Positions 1 to 9,600 of a DNA stretch of 64,000 nt are shown here, piece after piece (the stretch's first letter is position 1; each line of letters opens with the position of its first letter). The notes under the pieces are model-generated. The model saw only the letters and a list, made by a program, of their open reading frames with translations. It made no database searches and was not told the DNA's origin. A program made the translations under genes and the position numbers. This DNA comes from Actinoplanes sp. DH11 (GTDB lineage Bacteria > Actinomycetota > Actinomycetes > Mycobacteriales > Micromonosporaceae): contig NZ_JAHWGU010000040.1 of NCBI RefSeq assembly GCF_020873875.1, forward strand, positions 1-64,000, in the 5' to 3' direction.

Positions 1-80
1 AGCGCAAGATATGCCTCACGCTCGCGGGTCAGACGTCGACGGCCCTGATTGACCGACCGGTCCCGGACCTCGAAGTCCAT
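1..80 (-). mobile_element. IS30-like transposase, 5' end only
   Basis: The reverse strand opens with ATG at 80 and reads through the window edge: MDFEVRDRSVNQGRRRLTRE, then REAYLA. The segment RRRLTREREAYL resembles the N-terminal start of actinobacterial IS30-family transposases, just before their helix-turn-helix. Only about 26 codons are visible, so the family call rests on that short match. The bases that follow (about 85-125, containing GGTGTTGCGACGA) could be the terminal inverted repeat of the element, but the other end lies outside the window. The ABC operon next door would then be flanked by an insertion sequence. The segment could also be another short helix-turn-helix gene. Confidence 0.5.
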
Positions 81-188
81 CGCATCCCCTGAACTGGGGT
101 GTTGCGACGACTCCTAGAACCCAAGGATTTCCCGTCCGGGCCGTTCTTCATCAGGCAGGGGCAGAGACAGACCCCGCTGCTGTACGGG

Positions 189-962
189 CTAAGCCGCCGC
201 CTTCTTCGCCAGCTGGATCTGCTCGTACACGTGGGTCCGCAGCTCCACGAACCTCGGGTCGGCGCGGGTGTGCAGCTGGTCCCGCTCGGCCGGCAGGTCG
301 ATGACCAGTTCGTCCTGCACGACCGTCGGGGAGGACGACAGCATCACCACGCGCCGGCCGAGGTAGACCGCCTCGTCGATGTCGTGCGTGACGAACAGGA
401 CTGTCACCTTCAGCCGCTGCCACAGCGCCCGGACCAGGTCTTCCAGGTCGGCCCGGGTCTGCGCGTCCACGGCGGCGAACGGCTCGTCCATCAGCAGGGT
501 CCGCGGTTCGTAGGCGACCGCGCGGGCGATCGCCACCCGCTGCTGCATGCCACCGGAGAGCTGCCACGGGTACGCCGACTCGGTGCCGGTCAGCCCGACC
601 GCGTCGAGCGCCTCCGCCACCAGTTCGGCGCGCCGGGGACGGGCCACCTTCTTCTGCTTCAGGGGCAGCTCGACGTTGTCCCGCACGCTCATCCAGGGGA
701 ACAGGCTCCGCCCGTACTCCTGGAAGACCACCGCCATGCCCGGCGGCGGCCCGGACACCGCCTTGCCGTCGACCCGCACGTCGCCGCCGGTCGGTTCGAG
801 CAGGCCGGAGATGCAGCGCAGCAGCGTCGTCTTGCCGCAGCCGGACGGGCCGACCAGGCAGACCAGGTCGCCGGTGTCCACGGTGAACGTGAGATCGCGG
901 AGTGCCTCCACCTCCCGGTTCCCGGACCGGTAGACCTTCTTCAGGCCTGTCACCTCGAGCAT
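189..962 (-). CDS. ABC transporter ATP-binding protein (SsuB/TauB/NrtD class)
   Basis: This 257-residue cytoplasmic ATPase would power the importer encoded just upstream. Walker A (GPSGCGKTT) is at residues 38-46, the Q-loop glutamine is at 81 in FQEYGRSLFPW, the signature LSGGMQQ begins at 135, Walker B LLMDEP is at 156-161, and the switch histidine is in FVTHD. Length and motifs fit the nitrate/sulfonate/taurine family. The start has a strong ribosome site (AGGAGG, five bases before ATG) and lies 9 bases after the preceding permease stop, so it is the last gene of a four-gene leftward operon. The motifs do not define the substrate. Confidence 0.93.
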   Translation of the reverse strand: MLEVTGLKKVYRSGNREVEALRDLTFTVDTGDLVCLVGPSGCGKTTLLRCISGLLEPTGGDVRVDGKAVSGPPPGMAVVFQEYGRSLFPWMSVRDNVELPLKQKKVARPRRAELVAEALDAVGLTGTESAYPWQLSGGMQQRVAIARAVAYEPRTLLMDEPFAAVDAQTRADLEDLVRALWQRLKVTVLFVTHDIDEAVYLGRRVVMLSSSPTVVQDELVIDLPAERDQLHTRADPRFVELRTHVYEQIQLAKKAAA

Positions 963-971
963 CGCGACCTC

Positions 972-1742
972 CTAGCCGGCCCGGCGCTGCGCCGCGCGCA
1001 GGCCCTCGTACCACCGCAGCGCCCGCCGCTCGGCGAGCCGGAACAGCAGCGACAGCGCGAAACCGAGCAGGCCGAGCAGGATGATCCCGCTCCACATCTC
1101 GGGGATCGCGAAGCTGCGCTGGAACTGCACGATGGTGAAGCCGAGCCCGTTGCTGGCCGCGAACATCTCGCTGATCACCATCAGGATGATCGCGATGGAG
1201 AGCGCCTGCCGGAGCCCCGCCGCGATCTGCGGTCCCGCCGACGGCAGGATCACCCGGGTGATCCGGGCGGGCCCGGTCACGCCGTAGGAACGGGCCGTCT
1301 CCAGCACGACGCCGTCGACCGCGCGCACGCCCTCGACGGTGTTCAGCAGGACCGGCCAGACACAGCCGAAGACGATCACGATCACCTTCATGCCGTCGCC
1401 GATGCCGGCGAACAGCATGATCACCGGCACCAGGACGGGCGGCGGGACGGCCCGGAAGAGCTCCAGGACCGGCTCGACCGTGAAGCGCAGCCGCCGGTTG
1501 ACGCCGATCGCGAGCCCGAGACCGATCCCGATCACCGCGGCGAGCAGGTATCCGGAGAGCAGCCGCAGCAGGCTGGGCAGCACGTCGGACCGCAGCGCCG
1601 ACAGAGTCCAGGTGTTGCCGAAGGCGGTCAGGATCTCCGACAGCGGGGGAGCGTAGAAGCTCTCGCTGCCGGCGCTGAGCACCCACCAGCCGCCGAAGAG
1701 CAGCAACGGCAGGGCCAGCGCGTACGCGATCCGTCTGATCAC
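972..1742 (-). CDS. ABC transporter permease (SsuC/TauC class), second copy
   Basis: A 256-residue inner-membrane permease with about six hydrophobic segments. The cytoplasmic EAA loop that contacts the ATPase reads LETARSYGVTGPARI, followed by ILPSAGPQIAAG. The start is taken as GTG at 1742, whose bases overlap the TGA of the upstream permease (GTGA), which implies translational coupling. Longer upstream frame is a shadow of that permease. Together with the neighbouring permease it would form a heterodimeric channel, since both are full-length and divergent from each other. Confidence 0.9.
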   Translation of the reverse strand: MIRRIAYALALPLLLFGGWWVLSAGSESFYAPPLSEILTAFGNTWTLSALRSDVLPSLLRLLSGYLLAAVIGIGLGLAIGVNRRLRFTVEPVLELFRAVPPPVLVPVIMLFAGIGDGMKVIVIVFGCVWPVLLNTVEGVRAVDGVVLETARSYGVTGPARITRVILPSAGPQIAAGLRQALSIAIILMVISEMFAASNGLGFTIVQFQRSFAIPEMWSGIILLGLLGFALSLLFRLAERRALRWYEGLRAAQRRAG

Positions 1743-2542
1743 GCGATCACCTCGCCGCGGACCGACTGGTGCCAGCCGAGCAGGTGGCGCTCGCCGAAAC
1801 GGGCCAGCAGGTTGATCAGCACGCCGAGCACGCCTGTCACGACGATCAGCGCGTACATCGTGGGCACCGCCTCGGAGGCCTGGGCGACCGCGATGTCCTT
1901 GCCCAGCCCCGGCGAGCCGATGACCAGCTCGGCGGTGATCGCCAGGATCAGCGCCACGGAGGCGGCGAGCCGGACACCGGTGAAGACGTACGGCAACGCG
2001 GTCGGCCACAGCACGTACCGCACCCGCGCCCACGCCGAGAACCGGTAGCTGCGCGCGGTCTCCTCGGCGACCGGGTCCACGTCGGCCACGCCGTAGAGCA
2101 CCTGGACGAGCACCTGCCAGAAGGCGGCGTAACAGACCAGCAGGAGGGTGGAGCCGATCTCCGTACCGTAGAGAAGCACTGCCAGCGGGATGAGCGCGAC
2201 CGAGGGGATCGGCCGCAGGAACTCGACGGTGGAGGCGGTCAGTTCGCGCAGCACCGGTACCGAGCCGATCGCGAGGCCGGCGAGCACGCCGGCGCCGACC
2301 GCGATCAGCACGCCCCAGGCCCAGGCCACCAGAGTGTCCTTCAAGGAGATCCAGAACTGCCCGGTGCCCAGCTCGTCGGCGAGGGCCGCGAGGATCGCGC
2401 TGGTCGGCGGCAGGTGCCGGTCGTTGACCAGACCCAGCGTCGGCAGCAGCTGGATGACGAGAAGCAACCCGGCCAGGCCGGCCACCCCCAGGATCGCGGG
2501 GTGACCGAGCCACGCCGGGTTGCCACGGCGAACCGGGGTCAT
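1739..2542 (-). CDS. ABC transporter permease (SsuC/TauC class), first copy
   Basis: This 267-residue membrane protein has an EAA loop (EETARSYRFSAWARV, then LWPTALPYVF) and about six transmembrane segments. Its ATG overlaps the stop codon of the binding-protein gene by four bases (ATGA), and its own stop overlaps the next permease start, so expression is tightly coupled. Two distinct permeases in one operon are less usual than the single permease of SsuABC/TauABC, but are common in actinobacterial members of this family. Confidence 0.9.
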   Translation of the reverse strand: MTPVRRGNPAWLGHPAILGVAGLAGLLLVIQLLPTLGLVNDRHLPPTSAILAALADELGTGQFWISLKDTLVAWAWGVLIAVGAGVLAGLAIGSVPVLRELTASTVEFLRPIPSVALIPLAVLLYGTEIGSTLLLVCYAAFWQVLVQVLYGVADVDPVAEETARSYRFSAWARVRYVLWPTALPYVFTGVRLAASVALILAITAELVIGSPGLGKDIAVAQASEAVPTMYALIVVTGVLGVLINLLARFGERHLLGWHQSVRGEVIA

Positions 2543-3507
2543 GGGAGCAGCTTCGCCAAGTCCGGCGTCCCGGAGAAGATGCCGTCCTTCTCACCCAGGG
2601 TGGCGAGCGTCTGCACCGAGGCCTCGTTGATCTCGGTGGGCCACTTCGGCAGGACCAGGCCGGCGCGGAGCTTCTCGTCGATCTTCGTGTAGTCGGCGAG
2701 GATCCCGCGGACATCCTCGGGGTGCGAGTCGGCGTAGGCCAGCGACTCGTTCATCGCCTCGGTGAACCGCTTGACCAGGTCGGGGTTCTTGCCGATCAGC
2801 TCGGTGGAGGCGAAGTAGGCGGCGACGGTGAGGTTCGGGGCGGCGTCCACATAGGTGGAGGCGACCTCGCGGCCACCGGCTGCCTTGATCGTGGTGAGCG
2901 ACGGCTCGACCACCCACGCGGCGTCGACCTGGCCGGCGTCCAGGGCCGCCGGCATGTTCGGGAACGGCATCTCGACGAACTCGATCTTCGACGGGTCACC
3001 GCCGGCCTTGCGCACCGACTGGCGGGTCACGGTGTCGCCGATGTTCTTCAGCGTGTTCACCGAGATCTTCTTGCCGGCCAGGTCGGCGGCGGTCTTGATG
3101 GCGCTGTCGCCCTTGACCACCACGGCGCCGAAGTCCTTGCCGTCCACGCCGGTCGAGGCCACCCCGTTGGACACCACCTTGATCGGCACGCTCTTGGTCT
3201 GCGCGATCATCAGGGACGTCATGTTGCTGAAGCCGAACTGGAACTGGCCGCTCACCACGCCGGGCACGATCGCCGCACCGCCCTGACCGGCCTCCATGGT
3301 CAGCTCGATGTTGCGCTTGGCGAAGAAGCCCTGCTTCTGTCCCAGGTAGATGGGGGCGACATCGACGATCGGGATGACGCCGACCTTCACCTTGTCGACA
3401 CCGCCGCTCTCGCCGCCGCCGGAATCCGAGTCGCTGGACGTGCCGCAGGCCGCGAGGGTGCCGGCGAGGGCTGCCGCCACCATTCCCGCGAGGAGTCGCC
3501 GCCGCAT
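2539..3507 (-). CDS. ABC transporter substrate-binding lipoprotein (SsuA/TauA/NMT1-like)
   Basis: The extracytoplasmic solute receptor of the importer. It starts at ATG 3507, chosen because GAAGGAGAAACT sits directly before it and because it gives a clean lipoprotein signal: basic MRRRLLAG, a hydrophobic stretch, then lipobox LAAC. Later motifs (IPIVDVAPIYLGQKQGFF, FVEMPFPNMPAALDAGQVDAAW) are typical of periplasmic binding proteins for nitrate, sulfonates, taurine or aromatic acids. A further 15 codons are open upstream but lack a ribosome site. It is first in the operon and lies opposite an IclR regulator. The substrate cannot be read from sequence; IclR control favours an organic acid or aromatic compound. 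Confidence 0.9.
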   Translation of the reverse strand: MRRRLLAGMVAAALAGTLAACGTSSDSDSGGGESGGVDKVKVGVIPIVDVAPIYLGQKQGFFAKRNIELTMEAGQGGAAIVPGVVSGQFQFGFSNMTSLMIAQTKSVPIKVVSNGVASTGVDGKDFGAVVVKGDSAIKTAADLAGKKISVNTLKNIGDTVTRQSVRKAGGDPSKIEFVEMPFPNMPAALDAGQVDAAWVVEPSLTTIKAAGGREVASTYVDAAPNLTVAAYFASTELIGKNPDLVKRFTEAMNESLAYADSHPEDVRGILADYTKIDEKLRAGLVLPKWPTEINEASVQTLATLGEKDGIFSGTPDLAKLLP

Positions 3508-3531
3508 AGTTTCTCCTTCGAAAGTGTGCGC

Positions 3532-4383
3532 ATGACGAACATGAGTTCTCATCGAGAACGCTATGATGTGCCCCGTGTCACGTCAACGATTGACTTCGAT
3601 CATCTGATGCCGCGGGAACCGTACTACGTGCAGTCGCTGGAGCGGGGACTCGCGGTGATCCGTGCATTCGACGCACAACATCGCGAACTGACCCTCAGCG
3701 ACGTCGCGCGCGCCTGCGGGCTCACCCGTGCGGCGGCCCGGCGGTTCCTGCTGACCCTCACCGACCTCGGCTACATGCGCACCGACGGCCGGCTGTTCTC
3801 GCTGGCACCGCGCGTTCTGGAACTCGGGTTCGCGTACCTCTCCAGCCTCTCCCTGCCCGAGGTCGCCGCACCGCACCTGGAGCGTCTCGTCGCGCAGGTG
3901 CACGAGTCGTCGTCGCTCTCGGTGCTCGACGGCGACGACGTGGTCTACGTCGCCCGCGTCCCGACCAGCAGGATCATGCGGGTGGCGATAAACGTCGGCA
4001 CCCGATTCCCGGCGTACGCGACGTCGATGGGCCGGGTCCTGCTCGCCGCGGGCCCGGAGGCCGACCTGACGGCGTACCTCGGCCGCGCCGACCTCAAGCC
4101 GCTCACCGGCCGCACCCTCTGCTCACCGGACGCGCTGCGCGCCGAGATCGCGCGGGTCCGCGCGCAGGGTTACGCGATCGTCGACCAGGAACTGGAGGAG
4201 GGGCTGCGAGCCATCGCCGTGCCCGTCCGGGACCGCAACGGCGTTCCCGCCGGCGCGGTGAACGTCTCCGTGCACGCCGCCCGCGCCACCGTCGGCGACA
4301 TCCTGGAACGCCTGCTGCCGCCGCTGCTGGCCGCCGCCGCCGCGATCGAGTCGGACCTGCGGCCGGCCCCGGAACGGCGATGA
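3532..4383 (+). CDS. IclR-family transcriptional regulator (PcaR/PobR-type)
   Basis: A DNA-binding regulator with an N-terminal winged helix (YVQSLERGLAVIRAFDAQ, then LSDVARACGLTRAAARRFLL) and a C-terminal ligand-binding domain ending in GLRAIAVPVRDRNG. The closest named relatives by feel are the PcaR/PobR group that sense aromatic acids. The start is uncertain: ATG 3532, 3541 and 3607 are all in frame and none has a clear ribosome site. The protein core begins just after 3607, and a TATGAT hexamer at 3562-3567 would serve only the later start. It is divergent from the ABC operon and probably controls it. Confidence 0.88.
   Translation: MTNMSSHRERYDVPRVTSTIDFDHLMPREPYYVQSLERGLAVIRAFDAQHRELTLSDVARACGLTRAAARRFLLTLTDLGYMRTDGRLFSLAPRVLELGFAYLSSLSLPEVAAPHLERLVAQVHESSSLSVLDGDDVVYVARVPTSRIMRVAINVGTRFPAYATSMGRVLLAAGPEADLTAYLGRADLKPLTGRTLCSPDALRAEIARVRAQGYAIVDQELEEGLRAIAVPVRDRNGVPAGAVNVSVHAARATVGDILERLLPPLLAAAAAIESDLRPAPERR
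3545..3559. promoter_or_regulatory. Perfect palindrome GTTCTC-ATC-GAGAAC, candidate IclR operator
   Basis: A 6+3+6 perfect inverted repeat lies between the divergent binding-protein and IclR genes, overlapping the -10 and start region of the leftward promoter. Binding there would block the ABC operon. It falls inside the longest possible IclR reading frame, which supports a later IclR start (ATG 3607). Confidence 0.5.
3558..3586 (-). promoter_or_regulatory. Candidate promoter of the ABC operon
   Basis: On the reverse strand TTGACG (3586-3581) is followed after exactly 17 bases by TAGCGT (3563-3558), matching the actinobacterial TTGAC-N17-TANNNT pattern. It would start transcription near 3550, about 45 bases before the lipoprotein ATG. 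The palindrome at 3545-3559 overlaps its -10 end. Confidence 0.5.
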
Positions 4384-4454
4384 CGGCGAGGACGCGGTAC
4401 GGGCCACACCGCCTCGGGCTCAACAAAGGGAACTTTCGGCCGAATTGACAGACC

Positions 4455-6599
4455 GTGGCGGCATGGCGGATCTGGTTGGTGTGCGGGCTGGCGGGAGCCG
4501 TGCTCTACGCCGTGCTGCCGGAGAGCCCGGCCGTCATCGTGCTCGCCACCGGCCTCTCGCTGGCCGCGGTCGCCGTCACGGTGGCCGGGGTGCGCCGGCA
4601 CCGCCCGGTCACCGCCCCCTGGTGGTACGTCTTCGTGGCCGGCGCCTGCGCCTGGGTGTGCGGCGACCTGATCTACGCGTTCCAGCCACCGTTCCCGTCC
4701 TGGGCCGACGCCTGCTACCTGGGCGCCTACCCGATGCTCACCGTGGCGCTGTTCCGGCTCACCCGGCAGCGCGGCCCGGTCTGGTCCGGCACCCTCATCG
4801 ATTCGGCGATCATCGCGGTCGGCGTCGGCATCGTCTACTGGACGTTCCTGATCGCGCCGATCGTCACCGACCCCACCATGCCGCCGCTGACCCGGGCCGT
4901 CGTGGCCGGGTACCCGACCGCCGGGGTGCTGCTCTGCGCGGTGATCATCCCGATCCTGCTGCGCCGCGGCCCGCGCTCGGCGAGTCTCTGGCTGCTCACC
5001 GCGGCGAGCGCGCTGACGCTGGTGTGCAACGTCCTCTATACCCTCGTCCCGGCCGGTCCGGCCCGGCTGCTGTTCACCGGTTACCTGATCGCCTACGTGC
5101 TGTTCGCCGCCGCGGCCGCGCACCCCTCGATGGCCCTGCCCGTCGCCGGGGACGCCGACAGCCTGGGCCGCAGCCGGCTCGGCGTGCTCACCGCCTCGAT
5201 GCTGCTGGTGCCGGCGGTCGTGCTGATCCGCGGCGACTGGCAGCGCTGGGGCGTCGTGGCCGCCGGTTCGATGGTGCTCTTCGTCCTGATCGCCGCCCGG
5301 ATGGCCGGTTACATGCGCCGGGTCGACAGCCAGTCCCGGCAACTGCTGCACCTGGCCATGCACGACGACCTGACCGGCCTGCCCAACCGCCGCGAACTGG
5401 AACGCCGGGTCACCCGTGCGCTGACCGCCGGGCCGTGCCAGGTGATCGTCATCGACCTGGCCGGCTTCCGGCACGTCAACGACCGGCTCGGCCGGGCGGC
5501 CGGCGACCAGGCCCTGACCGCCGTCGGTGAGCTGCTGCGCACCTGCGTCCGGGACGGCGACGTGGCCGCTCGGATGGGCGCCGACGAGTTCGCCGTGCTG
5601 GTCCGCACCCCCGATGGCCACGTCGCGAACCGGTTGCTCGAGATGCTGCGGCACCCGGTCCAGGCGGGCGAGCACGAACTGCTGCTGACCGCCCGGCTCG
5701 GGACGGCCGCCGGCGAGCCCGGGATGGCCGCGTCGGAGCTGGTCCGCCGCGCCGACACGGCCCGCTATGCCGCCAAGGCGGCCGGGGTGCCGCTGGTGGC
5801 GTACACCGGCGAGCTGGACGAACGCGCGGAAGCCGCCGAACGGCTCGGCGCCGACCTGCGGCACAGTCTCGACGACGGCGACTTCACGGTGGTCTACCAG
5901 CCGATCGTCGAGCTGAGCAGCGGGCGGACCGTGGCGGTCGAGGCCCTGGTGCGCTGGACGCATCCGGTGCGGGGCCCGGTCAGCCCGGCCACCTTCATCC
6001 CGGTCGCCGAGGACAACGGCCTGATCGTCGAGCTCGGCGAATGGATCATGCGGACCGCCTGCCGGCAGTTCGCCCGGTGGCGCCGTGACCTCGGTGACGC
6101 CGCACCCGAGTACGTCAGCGTCAACGTCTCCGCCCGCCAGCTCAGCGAGCCCGGCTTCCCCGACGTCGTCGCGCAGATCCTGCTGAGCACCGGCCTGCGC
6201 CCGGACGAACTGCTCGTCGAGGTGACCGAGACCGCGATCTTCGGCGGCGGCGTCGCCATCGAGGCGGTCGAGACGCTGCACGACACCGGCGTCCGGATCG
6301 CCCTCGACGACTTCGGTACCGGCCACTCCTCCCTGGGTCTGCTGCGGGCCGTCCCGGTCGACGTCCTCAAGGTCGACAAGTCGTTCGTCGACGAGATCGC
6401 CGAACCGGGCCGCGAGGCCGTCATCGTGGACGCGCTCATCCACGTCAGCAACGGCCTCGGCCTGCGGGCCGTCGCGGAGGGCGTGGAGACCGCCGAACAG
6501 GCCGGCTACCTGCGGGGTCTCGGCTACCACCTGGCGCAGGGGTACTACTTCGGCAAGCCCGTCGAACACCCCGACTTCACCGCCGCGGCCCGGGTCTGA
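4455..6599 (+). CDS. Membrane GGDEF-EAL cyclic-di-GMP protein with degenerate GGDEF site
   Basis: A 714-residue signalling protein. Residues 1-285 hold about eight to nine hydrophobic segments forming a membrane sensor. The GGDEF domain (about 293-450) has MHDDLTGLPNRRELE, but the signature reads GADEF (375-379) and the metal motif reads IDLAGF instead of the usual DLDGF, so cyclase activity is doubtful. The EAL domain (about 465-705) keeps its key motifs: VEALVRW (EAL 496-498), SVNVSARQL, EVTE, DDFGTGHSSL, LKVDKSF, VAEGVE and LAQGYYFGKP. I infer a phosphodiesterase whose GGDEF domain may only sense GTP. The start is a GTG with no strong ribosome site. Its stop lies directly against the convergent tubulin-like gene. 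Confidence 0.9.
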   Translation: MAAWRIWLVCGLAGAVLYAVLPESPAVIVLATGLSLAAVAVTVAGVRRHRPVTAPWWYVFVAGACAWVCGDLIYAFQPPFPSWADACYLGAYPMLTVALFRLTRQRGPVWSGTLIDSAIIAVGVGIVYWTFLIAPIVTDPTMPPLTRAVVAGYPTAGVLLCAVIIPILLRRGPRSASLWLLTAASALTLVCNVLYTLVPAGPARLLFTGYLIAYVLFAAAAAHPSMALPVAGDADSLGRSRLGVLTASMLLVPAVVLIRGDWQRWGVVAAGSMVLFVLIAARMAGYMRRVDSQSRQLLHLAMHDDLTGLPNRRELERRVTRALTAGPCQVIVIDLAGFRHVNDRLGRAAGDQALTAVGELLRTCVRDGDVAARMGADEFAVLVRTPDGHVANRLLEMLRHPVQAGEHELLLTARLGTAAGEPGMAASELVRRADTARYAAKAAGVPLVAYTGELDERAEAAERLGADLRHSLDDGDFTVVYQPIVELSSGRTVAVEALVRWTHPVRGPVSPATFIPVAEDNGLIVELGEWIMRTACRQFARWRRDLGDAAPEYVSVNVSARQLSEPGFPDVVAQILLSTGLRPDELLVEVTETAIFGGGVAIEAVETLHDTGVRIALDDFGTGHSSLGLLRAVPVDVLKVDKSFVDEIAEPGREAVIVDALIHVSNGLGLRAVAEGVETAEQAGYLRGLGYHLAQGYYFGKPVEHPDFTAAARV

Positions 6600-6600
6600 C

Positions 6601-9600
6601 TCACTTCTGCTTGTCGATGTGGACGTGGGCGGCGACCGTCAGCAGCCGCCACAGGTCGTCGTCCAGGCGGTACGCCGGGGGCAGGCCGTAGAAGCGCCGG
6701 GTCCCGTACTCCCAGTCCAGGTCGCGGACCGCGTCCTCGGCGGCGGCCAGCACCGCGCCCCGGCGCACCTCGGCCAGTTTCGTGCCGGCGGTCGTCAGAT
6801 TCTTCAGCAGGCGGCCCAGCCGGGGTTCGTCGCCCAGTTCCTGGTTGGGCCGGCTGCGGTGCGAGCGGGTCTGCCAGCCCAGCACCTGCTCGGTCTCGCC
6901 GGGGGCGAACATCGGGGCGAGCCGTTCGTTGGACAGCGCCACCGCGGCCGCGGTGAGCAGGTCGAAGTCGCGGCAGAGCAGCAGGTGGTCGCCGGTGAGC
7001 CGGGGCAGCGGCCGGGACAGCACGCCCTCGCCGACCAGGTCCTCGCTCTTGGCCTCCAGCAGCGCGGCGTTCTTCTCCTCGGCGATGACGTGCGGTGACG
7101 GCGGTGCGGCGCGGCGCTGCTCGTAGGACTGGCGCAGGTCGGTGAAGCCGTCGAAGGCGCCGAGGCGCAGCGAGTGCCGGGACTTGAACAGCATGATCTT
7201 GTCGGTGACCGGCCGGTCCGGCGACTCCGCCGACGGGACGATGTTGTTCAGCTCGACGCGCTGCTGGCCCAGGTACTCCCAGAGCTCGGCACTGAGCGTG
7301 GCGCCCGGTGAGTCGGCGGCGGGCAGGGCGGCGAACGCGTACACCTGCTGTTGTTGATCTCCGTCGTCCTCGGGGGAGAGGTCGCGCAGGCGCCGGTGCT
7401 CCTCGTCGTTGTAATCGACGAGCCACTCCGCCCCGGTGATCAGCTGCTTGCCGATCTCCTCGGCGCTGCGCCGGGTCCGCTCCAGCAACTCGAAGATCGA
7501 CAGCTGCCGCAGCGGCGCGAAGATCGGCCGGGCCCGGTCGGCGAGGGCGCCCACCACCTGGTCCACCGGCGCCGCCCGCCGGGCGTCGGCGAGCACCAGC
7601 GAGGGCCGTCCGGTGCCGGTCTCGACCCGCCAGGCCAGCGCCTCGGCGACCGGGTCCAGCGAGGTCACCGACCGGTCGTAGAGCCACTGCTCGGCGGCCG
7701 CGTCGTCGACCTGCGGCAGCACGTGACGCAGCGGGAACTTCTCCGCGTCCCGGCGTTCCCGGCGGACGTCCTCGACGGACTGCGCCAGGGCCCGGGCCGC
7801 GTCGTCCACGGTCACCCGCCACAGCTCGGTCTCGGCACGGACCGCGTCCACCTCCTGCGCCAACCGGTCCAGCATCCGCAGCGTGCGCGCGTGGCTGTCG
7901 GCCTGCACGTGGGCGAGCAGCAGCGCGTACTCGGCGGACAGGTAGTTGAGCTGGTGCTTGCCGCGCCGCCAGCCCTTGTCCTCCCGGGCCAGCTCCTCGG
8001 CGTTGTCGCGGGCCGCCTTGGCCAGCGCCGCGTCCTGCCGGGGCGCGTTCTCCACCCGGGCCCGGAACAGCTCCAGCCGCTGACCCACCAGATCCAGGAA
8101 GGCCAGCCCGGTACGCGGCCCGCCGTCCCGCCGCGACATGATCCGCGCCACCGCACCGCGCAGGGCGACCGCCCAGTCCTGGGCGGTGTGCCGCTCGTGG
8201 TGCTCGGCGACCGGGTGCCACTGCTCGCGGGTCTTCAGGGTGACCGGGACACCGCGTTCGCCCCAGAACATCCGGACGGTCTCCTGCGTCCGCTCGATGA
8301 CCACCTGTCCCCGGTGGTCGGTGCGGAACGACGTGATGTCCTCGAACGGCAGCATCAGGTTCGGTGGCTCCGGGAACGGCAGCCGGCCGTCGCGGGACTG
8401 CAGCCAGCTCACCGTCGGCGACAGCAGGCCGTCGCGGGCCGGTTCGCTGTCCAGTTCCGGCAGCACCGGCGGCGGCAGCGCGCCGCCGGCGTCCGGGATG
8501 TCGACCTCACCGAGCAGGAACTGGTCGACGTCGGCGGCGAGCGACCCGGGCCGGTCCGGCAGGCCGCGCAGCACCGTCAGGGCGGCCTTGCTGACCAGGC
8601 CCCGGATCACCGGCTCCCAGGCGTACTCGACCAGGTAGACGCCGAACGTCGAGTAGAGGTCGGTGGCGCCCTGCCGGTACTGCCGGGCGTTGACCCGGTA
8701 GCTGCTGAACGCGGCGCCGACGGTCGGCAGCAGGTGGGCGTAGACGGCGTCGGCGATCGCGACCGGGGTGACCGTCTCCGGACCGAAACCCTCCAGATGA
8801 CGGGCCGCCGACCGGGAACGCCGACCGTCGAGGAAGTAGGTGTACTGCACCGGTGCGGCGGTCATCTCGTGCACGTCCCGCGGCGACCAGCGGAACTCGG
8901 CGGGGTGCTCCCGGCCGACGTTCATCAGCCGGTCCAGTTCGCGCAGCAGCGCGTACCCGTTGGCCTCGCTGCGCTGGCGCTGCGGCCCGTCGAGGCGGCG
9001 CCGGAACGCGCCGGAGAGCACACAGAACAGGGTGACCGAGAAGTCGCCGCCGTGTGCCTGCCGGATCCGCTGCAACGCGGCGAGCACGTCGAGCAGGATG
9101 CCGGCGCCGGTGCCGCCGGCCGTCGAACTGATCACGTAGATGTTCGGCGTGGTGTCCGCGTGCACCCGGGTGAGCTGGTCGAGCGCGTCCTCCAGGCGTT
9201 TGGTCACCGGGGTGGAGCCGAGCACGTCGGCGAAGAACGACAGCCGCCCGAACGACCGGATCTGGCCGGCGCCCTCGACCAGGAAGGAGAGCGCCTCGTC
9301 GTCGCGGATCCGGCGGGCGTCCTCCGGGCTGAACCACGGCACCACTGTCGGGTAGAACGCCTCGGCCGTCTCCCGGCCCTGCCGGATCTTGTCGATCATG
9401 CCGCCGATCGAGCCGTTGAGGTAGAGGTCCTCGACGTTCGCGTCCAGGGACACGCCGTCCACCCGGGGCCGGTTGCGCCGGTCCACGTCGAGGGCGCGCA
9501 GCAGGATCGGCCAGTCGTAGGGCCGGCCGTCGGTGCGCGCCGGCGCAGCCGGGTCGTGCATCAGGTCCTGCCAGCGCTGCTCGGTCGTGAGCCGGGCCTT

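Noticed and set aside
99..2048. Long plus-strand open frames opposite the ABC operon
   Set aside because: Frames rich in Arg, His and Gln with no motif are antisense shadows of high-GC genes; the reverse strand has clear ABC motifs.
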